From NCBI GenBank assembly GCA_037501455.1, contig CM074862.1, positions 83,816,001 to 83,880,000 of the forward strand: 64,000 nucleotides of DNA, read 5' to 3'. A model generated the notes under the pieces. That model made no database searches, was not told where the DNA came from, and saw only the letters and a list, made by a program, of their open reading frames with translations. Below, piece by piece: positions 38,024-48,338 of the stretch (the first letter of the stretch is position 1; each line of letters opens with the position of its first letter). A program made the position numbers and the translations under genes. The stretch comes from Lantana camara (lineage: Eukaryota; Streptophyta; Magnoliopsida; Lamiales; Verbenaceae).

Positions 38024-38047
38024 GGCTCATCACGGGCGTGATGAGCC
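38024..38047. repeat. Palindrome in gypsy LTR C
   Basis: Perfect 10-bp arms GGCTCATCAC and GTGATGAGCC around GGGC. Imperfect relatives are nearby: TCACGAGCGTGA near 37899 and ATGGCCATCATCATGATTGTGAT near 37964. Same core and position as the palindromes in LTRs A and B, different arms. Confidence 0.85.
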
Positions 38048-38984
38048 TGCAGAAGCAAAAACAGTGCAGCTCCGTCGATAGCTTTCGGGGCACCATCGGA
38101 GGCTCGAACTTACACGAAATCACAGAACAACAACAAGAAACAACAAACCGACAAATAACTTGCACCGAAACACATAATAAACCAAGAAGTCGACAAATCC
38201 AACAATTATATAAATATATACAAATATATACATATATACACATTTAATACATGATGTAAGGAGGGGGATTTTACCGGGAAAGAGGCGAGGTAGGCGCCGA
38301 TGGTGATTCATGGTGGTCGGAAGTTGCTCGGAAGGTTGCCGGCGGTGGAGCTTGGAGGCTTGAAGGGTTGAAGGAAATGGAATGCTTATTGTTTCTTGGG
38401 AATTAGAGAGTGAAGGAAGAATGTGGTGGTAATCGGTGGTTGGGCCGGCGGCGAGCTTTGATGGTTGTTGGTGGTGCCGGCGTGTGGGTAGCCGATGGTG
38501 AGGGCGGCTGCCGAAAGAGGAAGGGGAAAGAAGATGAAAAAAGAAAGGAAAGGCAAGCAACAGCAAATCAAGAAAGAAAGGGAAATATGAAGAGAGAGAG
38601 AAGTCGGGCGCTGTTTTGGCTAGATATTTTGGTAGACTGATTAGTAGGGGTGTCAAAAAGGAACCCGACCCGCCAACCCGACACGACCCACCTGCCAAAA
38701 AACCGGGTTAGGGTTGGGGGTTTTCGGGTCGGGTCGAATTCGGGTCGGACCCGAATTGGACCCGGAGGGGGTGTGGCGGGTTCGGGTGGGTTCCGGGTTG
38801 ACCCGGGTCAACCCGAAAAATACTTCGGGTGACCCGACAACCCGACCCGTTCGGGTCAACCCGACCCGACCAGATTTTTTTTTTAAAAAAAAAACTTTAA
38901 TTTATTTAAATTATATGATGTATTATAATTAGATAAAAATGTATGAAATGATAATTGGTTGATTAGATATACTTAAAAAATATT

Positions 38985-41600
38985 AATTAATTTATTATTT
39001 AAGTATAACATGATTTATAATGTTAATATTATATAATTTGTTTAAATTATATTATTTTGTTAATTAGAAAGACATACATGATTGTAATATAATTAGAATT
39101 AAACGAAGTTCACGGACAAAAAGAGATGTATTTATTTAAACTTAAACAATTAGAATTGCATTATGATTAGTTTAGTAAAAAATGTATTATTCGATCAAAT
39201 AATTATTATGTATCTAATTTATGTTTTACATAATAGCCCTATTGATTGAATTTTATTAAATTTACATTTAGAATTAGATAGAGTTGATATAAAACTTAAA
39301 TATATTTACATTTAGAATTAGATCTTAATTAATACTATAGACAAGTTTTTAATGTGGGTACAATGTATTAGAGTTAGATTTAGAATTTGATTAAGATTAG
39401 ACTTATAACTAAATTCCTATCCACAATTAAGTACTTAGGGCTGTCAACGGGTCGGATTCGGACCGGATCAGGAGATTCCGGATCCGAATCCGATAAGAGA
39501 ATCCGAATATCGGATCCGAATCCGAATCCTATAGGATTCGGATTCATTGTTTTTGAATCCATATATAATCGGGTCGGATCCGACCCGATAAAAGATCCGA
39601 CCCGATTAGAAATAAAATTTATTTTTTTAAATAACAAATTTGATATAAAAAATAAATATAATTACATAATATTTAATAAATAATTATTATTTAATGAATT
39701 ATTTGATAGTTTTGTTTATATTTATTTAAAATAAATTAATTTAAACTTATTAATAAAAGAAAATATATACTTTTAGAGTAAAAAATTTAAATTTTATTAT
39801 TGTTTAAAATGATAAATATGTGAAAATTTTAATTTTAATCATTTTACTTAATATTATGTACTAGTAAATAATTTATTTAATTAAATATTATATATAATAT
39901 CGGATTCGGATTCTTAACGGATCGGATTTCTTAAATCCATATTCGCTCCATTTATTTCGGATAACGAATATTTATAATCGGATATGATCCATCGAATATT
40001 TTTATCGGACGAATATGCTAAAATTCGGATCGGACTCGGATCGGATTCGGATTAAAATCCACCCCATTGACAGCCCTATAAGTACTTATAAATTTTCAAT
40101 AGTAATTTATAATGCATATGGGTTTACATAATTAACTTAATTAAACGTTAGTGAAATCATTATTGGGAGGATGTTTTGACGACCAATAAATTTCAATAAA
40201 ATCCAAAAATCAACTTGTTATTTTATAATATAATATAATAGACTATTAAAAAAATGGTTAGTAAAATAATTTTTTTCCATAAACATGTGATTATTATTTG
40301 AGAATAACGTGATTTATAATGTTAATATTATATAATTTGTCTAAATTATATAATTTTGTTAATTAGAAAGACATGCATGTTTGTAATATGATTAGTATTA
40401 AACTAAGTTTACGGATAAAAATATATGTATTTATTTAAAGTTAAACAATTAGAATTGCATTATGACTAGTTTAGTAGAAAATATATTATTCGTTCGAAAT
40501 AATTTTTACGTATCTAATTTATATTTTACATAATTGCCCTATTGATTGAATTTTATTAAATGTATATAAATAAGAATTTAAATAGAGTTGATATAAAACT
40601 TAGTTATAATTACACTCGGAATTAGATATTAGTTAAGATTATAAACAAGTTTTTAATGTGGGTACAATGTATTAGATTTAGATTTAGAATTTGATTAAAA
40701 TAAGATTTGTAACCAAATTCCTATCCACAATTAAGTACTTATAAATTTTCAATAGTAATTTATAATGCATATGGGTTTACATAATTAACTTAATTAAACA
40801 TTAGTGAAATCATTATTGTAAGGATATTTTGACGGCCAATAAATTCCAATAAAATCCAAAAATCAACTTGTTATTTTATAATATAATATAATAGACTATT
40901 AAAAAAATGGTTAGTAAAATAATTTTTTTCCATAAACATGTGATTATTATTTGAGAATAACGTGATTTATAATGTTAATATTATATAATTTGTCTAAATT
41001 ATATAATTTTGTTAATTAGAAAGACATGCATGGTTGTAATATGATTAGTATTAAACTAAGTTTACGGATAAAAATATATGTATTTATTTAAAGTTAAACA
41101 ATTAGAATTGCATTATGACTAGTTTAGTAGAAAATATATTATTCGTTCGAAATAATTTTTACGTATCTAATTTATATTAATTTTACATAATTGCCCTATT
41201 GATTGAATTTTATTAAATGTATATAAATAAGAATTTAAATAGAGTTGATATAAAACTTAGTTATAATTACACTTGGAATTAGATATTAGTTAAGATTATA
41301 AACAAGTTTTTAATGTGAGTACAATGTATTAGATTTAGATTTAGAATTTGATTAAAATTAGACTTGTAACCAAATTCCTATCCACAATTAAGTACTTATA
41401 AATTTTCAATAGCAATTTATAATGCATATGGGTTTACATAATTAACTTAATTAAACATTAGTGAAATCATTATTGTAAGGTTATTTTGACGACCAATAAA
41501 TTTCAATAAAATTCAAAAATCAACTTGTTATTTTATAATATAATATAATAAACTATTAAAAAAATGGTTAGTAAAATAATTTTTTTCCATAATAATTATA
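38985..41600. repeat. Three tandem copies of a ~650-bp unit
   Basis: The anchor 'ttataatgttaatattatataattt' occurs at 39015, 40314 and 40967. Copies 2 and 3 are 653 bp apart; copies 1 and 2 are about 648 bp apart after removing the nested MITE and its TSD. Copies 2 and 3 are far more alike than either is to copy 1, suggesting a recent second duplication. AT-rich, no coding. Confidence 0.85.
39436..40078. mobile_element. hAT MITE nested in tandem copy 1
   Basis: Termini TAGGGCTGTCAACGGG and CATTGACAGCCCTA, with an 8-bp TSD TAAGTACT (39428-39435 and 40079-40086). The uninterrupted site is visible in tandem copies 2 and 3 ('ccacaattaagtacttataaat'). Subterminal arrays are of CGGATCCGAATCCG words. 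Confidence 0.92.
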
Positions 41601-41839
41601 CAACATAATTTGATTATTTGCAATACTTCTCTCGGTATTTTGAACTAATCATCTCATTATTTTGATTGTACAACATAATTAACTATATAAACAAATTGTT
41701 GCCCTATAATAACTATTTAAATTTTAAACAAATTGTTGCTTCCTTCCGAGAAGGTTTGCATAGTATTTCTCTTTTTCTCTTTTATTTTGACCCTACAACC
41801 CGAAACACGAAACCGACCCGGACAAAAAGAATATGGATA

Positions 41840-41861
41840 CTATATAAGATGAAAACCCTAA
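41840..41861 (+). promoter_or_regulatory. TATA box and telo-box before the captured exon
   Basis: CTATATAAG (about 41839-41847) and AAACCCTAA (41853-41861) lie 80-100 bp before the CSN4-like exon fragment. Suggestive of a captured plant promoter; not proven. Confidence 0.4.
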
Positions 41862-41940
41862 CTATGACCTAAAATCCTCATTTTCCTTCTTGCATTTCAG
41901 GCTTTTCAGCCGCGGCGATAGCCGCGATACAGAACTATAG

Positions 41941-42054
41941 ATTCTGCAGACGTTTGCGCAGGAGTTGGGGAAATTGGAGCCGGAGTTTCAGAAGGAAATT
42001 GCTCATTATACCCTAACTCAGATTCAACCTCGCGTGGTTTCCTTTGAAGAACAG
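41941..42054 (+). pseudogene. CSN4: Captured exon fragment of COP9 signalosome subunit 4
   Basis: The 38 codons translate to ILQTFAQELGKLEPEF, then QKEIAHYTLTQIQPRVVSFE, then EQ. This closely matches the segment of plant CSN4 recalled as 'LLQSFAQELGRLEPETQKE...FTLTQIQPRVVSFEEQ'. CSN4 is a PCI-domain subunit of the COP9 signalosome, which deneddylates cullins in the nucleus. The exon ends with Gln followed directly by GTTAGC, a canonical 5' splice site. The codon before it is a stop, and the rest of the gene is absent, so this is a captured fragment and not a gene. It sits inside a hAT element with intact ends, so it was probably acquired by transduplication. Confidence 0.82.
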
Positions 42055-42748
42055 GTTAGCATTCATCTGCATTTTTTTATTTGAATTTCTGTAGTAAAAT
42101 GGATTAGCGTCAGTACTCTTGTTCATCTTATGCATGAGGTGGGGGATGACTGATGAGGGTTTATTTGTTTGACACTGTTTTGGTGGAAAGTGGCTTGGTG
42201 GTAGCAGCCGGTGAATTGTGTTCTTTGAGCTTTCAGTTCGCGCACCAGAGCATTGAGAGACTTTTAGGTATTCTGTGTTTCCTTGGTCTCTTCTTTGTTC
42301 GAACCTTTTTCCACCTAAAATCTGTCTGTAATTTCTTGTTTCTGTGAAAAGTTTGGATGAGTTCTTCTTAGATTTCTTGATTTCCAGTGGTAGAAAATGA
42401 TTTGTTTGGTATTAATTTCACTTGTATCAGAGAATTGACTTGGTTCCTTCAAGGGTTTGCGATTCATGAATTCTTATTTTTATGTTCGGATCCAACATAA
42501 TTAATTTGAATTTGTGTGTAAGAAACTTTCATATGCTACCTTTCCTTGTTTCCTTCAAGCTTTCGTCAGTTTTTGTCCTTAACTGGATCATTCAAAACAA
42601 TCAAAAAGATTTACACTACAAATTATTGCAGAGACTTTTTTTAAGAGATATGGTTAAAACTTGCCCATTTTCTCAAAGCATTTGGGTGGTGCTTCTGGAT
42701 GATACAGCTTGTTTATATTTCATGCTTCTGAATTTATTTTTTCCTCAG

Positions 42749-42846
42749 GAGCTTCAAATAAGTATTTTCACAAAACTAAATTCTGGAAATTGGCATTCAT
42801 ACAGACAAATCCACCCTAATATTGTTGAGTTGATAAAGAAGAAAAG
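42749..42846 (+). pseudogene. Second exon-like fragment, source unknown
   Basis: An open 98-bp block between a good acceptor (TTTTTTCCTCAG) and donor (GTAACA). It translates to ELQISIFTKLNSGNWH, then SYRQIHPNIVELIKKK. I do not recognise the source. It lies between the CSN4 fragment and the hAT transposase end, so it could be part of a second captured gene or a diverged transposase exon. Confidence 0.4.
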
Positions 42847-43355
42847 GTAACACTCTGCTATTGCTCAATTTCCATTCATCATGTAATAATTGCTCAATTT
42901 CTCTAATATTGACTAACCATGTCATTTTTCAGGCAGTGAATTTGAATCCTCGGCCGCAACTGAAAAATTAAAAATATTCAAAGGCAAAAGGTGGTGGAAC
43001 TAGCTGTGAAGGTGACATATATTCTTGTTATTATGAATGTTAATAATGATATTAATTGTATGAATGCATCAGTTTTATGTTTCTGAGTCTCTTAAAAGTT
43101 AAAACTAACAAGTTCATGGAGCAAGTTCTTGAATTGTATGAATGCATCAGTTTTATCATGGATCATTAAATTTCAGTTTTTAAATCATTAAATTTCAGTC
43201 TATGAATGTAATTAAATTTTAGTTTATGAATCAGATTAAATTTCAGTCTATGCATCTGATTAAATTTCTCTCTATGCATCTGATTAAATTTCAGTTTATG
43301 AATCATTAAATTGAGTCTATGAATCTGATTAAATTTCAGTTTATGGCTATGTGCA

Positions 43356-43601
43356 ATGAAGCCTGATATTGTTGAAGCTTTGATATGCTGCGGGGATTGG
43401 TTATTTGGGGAACAAGGTCCGATATTTATGCCTTTAATTAATATTTGTGTTGGTAAACTGCATTCTTTACTATATATATATATATTTTTTTTTGTAGTTT
43501 CTCATGATGTACAATTGGATGAGTTGACCGAGAATGTCATGGCTATGTGTTTGAATCAAAACGATGGTCAATCTAGTACGGCTACTTATATTGATGTTTG
43601 A
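43356..43601 (+). pseudogene. C-terminal end of a hAT transposase
   Basis: KPDIVEALICCGDWL matches the end of the hAT dimerisation domain ('LTPKMVEALICTQDWL'). The block ends at a donor (TTGGTAAAC, 43453) and continues after TTTTTTTGTAG (43497) as SHDVQLDELTENVMAMC to a TGA at 43599. The catalytic domain and BED finger are missing. It supports assignment of the 38645-44197 element to the hAT superfamily. Confidence 0.7.
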
Positions 43602-44340
43602 CGGGTAAGTAATCTTTTTTATATTTAATATATGAATTCCTAATATTTATTATGAATCTAATTTTACTTGACTTGCTTATTAATTTTAGGTGGCATGGAG
43701 AAGAATTTTTTTTGGGAAGATGATGGTGATGCAAAATTGGTTATGAAGCTTATTTTAATTGAACTTATTTAAATTTTTTTTTTTTTATTTGGGGATGTTT
43801 GGTTAATTGAACTTAGTTTGTTGGTTTTTAATGTTATGCATTTAGTTAATTAATGTAATTTGATGGAATGCATTTCTGTAATGGTTTCACTTTTCAGCAT
43901 GGCATGCACTTGTACAGATTTTCAATTCAGCAAAAAAATTCCAAAAAAAAAAGCAGAAAAGAAAAAAAGAAAAAAAAAAAAACAAAAAAAGTTGCAGGTC
44001 GGGTCGGGTCAATCAGGTGGGTCGGGTTAATGGGTGACCTGAAAAAAAATCAGGTCAACCCGAACCCAACCCTAACCTGACAGGTTCAGGTTCGGGTTCA
44101 GCATTTCGGGTTCAATTCGGGTTCGGGTTGGGTTCGGGTTAGGCCTTTTCCTGTAGTACCTGCATCTCAACCCGACCCACCCGAATTGACAGCCCTACTG
44201 ATTAGGATATTTTCGGTAGGCCTTTAGGCTCAAATTGAACCGCAGGTTTGAAAAGGAGTAGATTCCCGGATTAAATAAAAGGGCAGTCAACGGGGTTCTG
44301 GAATTTACAAAGAACGAAATGACGAGGTCGGGGAAATACA

Positions 44341-45208
44341 TAGGGGTGAGCTTTCGGTAAAAAACCGAAATTTCGGTTAATCGGTTTCGGTTAACCGAAG
44401 TTTCGGTTAGCATATTTGCTAACCATTTACCGAACCGAACTAGCTCGGTTTCGGTTCGGTAAAAACCGAAATATTTCGGTTCGGTTTCGGTTATTTACCG
44501 AAAACCGAAGTTGGCTACAAATTAAAAAAAAAAAAAATGGAAAAAACGAAAAATAAAATCAGGAACAGACAACCATTTGTTGGGTTTTGACTCTAATATG
44601 TATCACTTTTGAAATTTGAACTAGCATTCTGGCAACATTCCAGTTTCCACAATTATCATTTCGAGATATTAATCAAATCAAATGTATCAAAATAAATAAA
44701 AGAAATAAACAAAAAAAAGAATTGGTGATGGTTAGCAACAGAACAGAGCAAGTACTTCACAGGGGTCAGTGCAACAGATCGGAAGTCCGGTGGGATTGGA
44801 TGGTGGCGAACTTGATGGTGGCCGCCTGGCCAGTGACGAACTTTGTGGTGGCGGGGATTGGTGGGTGTGAGCAGAGCAAAGGCGGAGGGGATAATTTAGG
44901 GGCAAGGGCTTGTAAAGAATAAGGGGAATGAAATAAACTCCCTTTTCTTCCAAACTAAACAACGCAAGGAAAAACAAAAGTGCAACCCCTAATACCAAAA
45001 CTTAAAAAACATTATTCACTTACCTGGGTTCGGTTTTCGGTAAAAACCGAAAAAAATTCGGTTTTTACCGAAACCGAACCGAAACCGAAAAAATAAAAAA
45101 TCAATAACCGAAACCGAACCGAAAGGACTTCGGTTCGGTTCGGTTAGTGTCGGTTCGGTTTCGGTTAGGTTCGATTTTCAGTTTCGGTTCGGTTTCTGCT
45201 CACCCCTA
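44341..45208. mobile_element. hAT MITE with CGGTT-type arrays
   Basis: TAGGGGTGAGC and GCTCACCCCTA form the inverted termini. A perfect 8-bp TSD GAAATACA lies at 44333-44340 and 45209-45216. Subterminal arrays consist of CGGTTTCGGTTAACCGAA words in both orientations. The centre (44520-45010) is unrelated and contains a GC-richer stretch (44750-44890) without recognisable coding. Inserted in gypsy LTR C. Confidence 0.9.
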
Positions 45209-45382
45209 GAAATACATATGCATGTTTGTGTGTGAGATTGCAATTCAAATCACGCATTTACAATTAAATCACACAATTAAATAATTAAACACATGAAAAT
45301 GCTTAAAACACGTAACACTCGGTTTGACCTCACTCGTGATGTCATACCTGATCAATCTGAAAACACGGGGCGTCACAGAGTA

Positions 45383-46398
45383 TAATAATAATCATAATAA
45401 TTCAGTCGATATTATTTTTTTGATTTTGTTGTAATCTATACTATTATATTAAGCGAGACAGTCGAGTAGAAATTAATTATTGGTCTCTTGTACTATTCAT
45501 TTTTTTTTCTTTTAATTTATTTTTTAACCACTCTTACAACCTTATTTATTATTTAGGGAGAATAAGGCAAATCTCCCCAACGGTCAAGACAAATTGACAT
45601 CACTCCCTCATGAAAAAAATATCAATACTAACTTTACAGATCAAGTTTATAAGTAGATTTCACTCCCCATTTATTGCAAAATTATCAAAATAGCCTTGAC
45701 GAAAAAGGAAATGACATAACGCATCACTCGTACCTCCCACCACAAAAATCATTTTGTTAACATAACAACTCATATACACGACTTGATACTTTTATTTTTT
45801 ATGTTAATATTTCAAAATATAATTTCATACTTCATATGTAAAAATTAATACTTTTTTTTTATGTAGATGGATGTTGAGGTAAAAATTAATTCATAATTTA
45901 TATTATGGAGTATTATTTAGAAACTATAAAGTATACAAATTATAAAATAGTGGATTGAAATTATAAAACAAAGTATCCAAACTATAAAATAGAGTATTAT
46001 AAAGTATTCAAATTATAAAATAGAGTATCCAAATTTAAAAACTAGAGTATCATTTGTAACAGTTAAAGCAGTACTTGCATAATTATTTTTAAACTGAACG
46101 GTTCGGATTGGGTGGATACAGTTGTATAGCGGATGGATCGGGGATATATATATATATATATATATATATTATACTCATAATCTTAATTCAATTGCGAAAA
46201 GAATTAAAAATATGAGAATTTATTCTCATTTATAACATATTGCAACATTAATTATAAATAATGATTTCAAAGTAGATAAAATATATATTATTAAATAAAT
46301 AATATAATCTTATTAATATAAATAATATAGTATAATTTTATAGTTTATTAAACAACTTGTATAATATTAGTTCAACACAAAAATATATATAATATAAA
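45383..46398. other. AT-rich stretch with possible Helitron 5' end
   Basis: TCTATACTATTATATTAAG at 45435, preceded by A, matches the 5' end style of plant Helitrons (compare TCTATACTATCTATTAAGG on the minus strand at 63342). A matching 3' end was not identified with confidence. The rest is AT-rich with short repeats ('gagtatccaaa', 45910-46050) and a (TA)n tract at 46150. No gene seen. Confidence 0.4.
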
Positions 46399-46667
46399 AG
46401 GGGAATTCCCGAAAACTCCCCAAATGATAAGTCCAATTCTTTTTAACTCCCCATTTTCAAAAATGATGTATTAAAACTCAAGAATCGCGTATCTAAAACC
46501 CCAAATGATGTATTTGAAATACAAGGAAAAAATCACGTATCTAAATCCCAGAATCGCGTATCTAAATCCCAGAATCGCGTATCTAAAACCCCAAATGATG
46601 TATTTGAAAATGGGGAGCTAAAGGAACTTTTCAAACCCATGGGGAGTTTTAAAAAATTGCCCCTATC
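46399..46667. mobile_element. Short MITE with 9-bp TSD
   Basis: AGGGGAATTCCCGAAAACTCCCC at the left and GGGGAGTTTTAAAAAATTGCCCCT at the right are imperfect inverted repeats. The 9-bp TAATATAAA is found on both sides (46390-46398 and 46668-46676), fitting a MULE-type MITE. The centre has repeats of about 20 bp reading AATCGCGTATCTAAATCCC. Confidence 0.65.
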
Positions 46668-46740
46668 TAATATAAATGTATAATATACTTAACAATTGTA
46701 TCGTATATCATGTACTTATGTATTCATAATTACTAATAAA

Positions 46741-46746
<6 letters not shown>

Positions 46747-46785
<39 letters not shown>
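46747..46785. repeat. (TA)n microsatellite
   Basis: About 39 bp of alternating TA. Confidence 0.95.
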
Positions 46786-46788
<3 letters not shown>

Positions 46789-46944
46789 TTCGAGTGACGA
46801 TTAAATGGATTTAAATTATTAGACCCACCATCCGATCTAAAAGTAACGGATTATAATATTTTCCACCACAGTTATTGTTTTTAAAATTTCAATCAACAGT
46901 TTTCGAATAATTCATTTCAATTCAGACAGATTTGTTGGGTTATA

Positions 46945-46965
46945 CAGGTGTATGTACACCCCTAG
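46945..46965 (+). other. Possible Helitron 3' terminus
   Basis: A hairpin GGTGTA-TG-TACACC is followed by CCTAG and then T. It resembles a Helitron CTAG end, although the hairpin is closer to CTAG than usual. Confidence 0.3.
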
Positions 46966-46999
46966 TCAGAATCGAAACAAGGTAACAATCTCAAATAAG

Positions 47000-48338
47000 C
47001 ATTCAATTACACTGAGAATTTACTAAAAGTTAAACCAACAACCACAATTAAGAAAAAGGGAATAGCGAAAACCGAGCAAAACACGAAATATGAGAAAGAA
47101 ATAATACATTACACCGTCGAATCATTAACACAGGAATCACAGTTTAACACGATGAAGAAACGCAGTGGAATCATGGAAGCAACAAACGACAAATCAAGAG
47201 ATTAAAACCAATCTAAAAATCATAAACAATGAAATAATCAAATAAACCACCATGAACGTAAACCGATCATCATTCATTATGGACCACCATGATCCAACAC
47301 CCCTCACAAATGTAAAAACATTAAACACTGGCGATGAGACTATAGACTACAAGGCGTCGATTTATAGTCGAAATATCTGAATATAATTTGAAACTAGCCG
47401 TTATTTGAATTTAATTTGTGTTGGAGTTTGATGTTATGGATGAGTTTATTTTTGGAGGGATATCAAAATCCTTGGTAGGAATGCGAAGAATAAAGTCCAT
47501 AAACTAATAATAAATAAATTGGAAGCAATAAAGATTTGAACTTTATGGTATGTTATATTCCACATGATTTATTATGATATTTGTACTTTGTATGCAATTA
47601 AGGGTTGTATATTAGGTTATACACTAAGTATTGCATGTTGGTAAGTATAAATATGAGATTTATTACTGGACATTTATTCTTATATTGAAATAAAGATGAT
47701 ACCAGGCAGTTACAAATAGTAATTGTGACATTAATACAATGAACCTGGACTAGTATCTGGTCAAAAATGTACCAAACGTTTTTGTAACCTTATTTCAATA
47801 TTATGACTATATTAATTGTATGTTTTATGGCATGCGATAAACAAGACAATTAATGGTCATTGGTGTCATGACTTCTCCCCTATAAATACAAAGTTCTAGA
47901 CCACAGAAAATGAGAGAGAGAAATAGAGAGACAAGCATGTAAAATGTGGTGAATTAGGAAGAGTTAGAAGTCAGATAGATTTCTGGTTTGGTACTGAAAA
48001 ATACACACTGGTGCAAAACACACACGTATTGGTACTTGTGAGGTCAGCCAGAAAATATACTTCCACACATATGACACGTTTTCTGAAGTACCAACCAGAC
48101 ACCACACTCTCTCATAAGAGCCTTTTAGTGGTAGAAGTGAGATTCTTCTGAGTTCGTGCATATCTGTGACTCAAAAATCTCTGGACTGTCTAATCCTGGA
48201 AGGAGCTTCGCGGTAACCCAACGCACCAGTGGTAGGGAGAATACTTCTTTAAAGAAAGACAATTTTTGTCGTCGATTCAGTCATAACAAAACGATAAGTC
48301 TCTTGGTTTGCCTCTATAGTTTTGTTATGGTTTCTTAT
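47000..48338 (+). other. Unclassified region with a pol II-type promoter, possibly an old copia LTR
   Basis: No open reading frame of note. TATAAATA at 47881-47888 follows 'gacttctcccc' and precedes a purine-rich GAGAGAGAGAAATAGAGAG segment, the layout of a plant retrotransposon or gene transcription start. The sequence continues after the solo copia LTR (48339-50230) into 50231-50524, ending TTTCCAACA. Termini and TSD could not be fixed, so its identity as an LTR is a suspicion only. Confidence 0.35.

Larger units (their letters stand above)
38645..44197. mobile_element. 5.5-kb hAT element with transposase remnant and captured exon
   Basis: The termini TAGGGGTGTCAAAAAGG (38645) and CCGAATTGACAGCCCTA (44197) are inverted repeats of the same type as the element at 25206-26298. 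A perfect 8-bp TSD CTGATTAG lies at 38637-38644 and 44198-44205. Subterminal GGGTCGGGTT arrays lie at both ends. Inside, left to right: three tandem copies of a roughly 650-bp AT-rich unit, one holding a nested hAT MITE; a TATA/telo-box segment; an exon fragment of CSN4; another spliced-looking exon; and the C-terminal end of a hAT transposase. Confidence 0.9.
33791..45377 (-). mobile_element. Solo gypsy-like LTR (copy C), shattered by three insertions
   Basis: The right terminus is CGGGGCGTCACA at 45377. The 5-bp GAGTA occurs at 33786-33790 and 45378-45382. Removing the CACTA element (34335-37182), the hAT element (38645-44197) and the hAT MITE (44341-45208) with their TSD copies leaves about 2.3 kb, close to the 2.6-kb LTRs A and B. 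The left end reads ATCCGTGTCCCGACC, so the expected TG may be at 33796 and the exact start is uncertain. A palindrome like those of LTRs A and B is at 38024-38047. Long open frames across 38120-38698 have no coding character. Confidence 0.65.

Noticed and set aside
38120..38698. 192-codon open frame on the minus strand
   Set aside because: It spans the gypsy LTR C and runs into the hAT terminus, with low-complexity Leu/Pro/Ser composition. No family resemblance.
42153..42850. Host gene with several exons
   Set aside because: The exon-like pieces lie within a hAT element bounded by a perfect TSD, and the CSN4 fragment is only 38 codons with a stop before it; captured fragments explain it better.
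45435..46965. A single Helitron from 45435 to 46965
   Set aside because: The 3' hairpin is unusually close to CTAG and the interval contains unrelated elements; the two ends cannot be linked.
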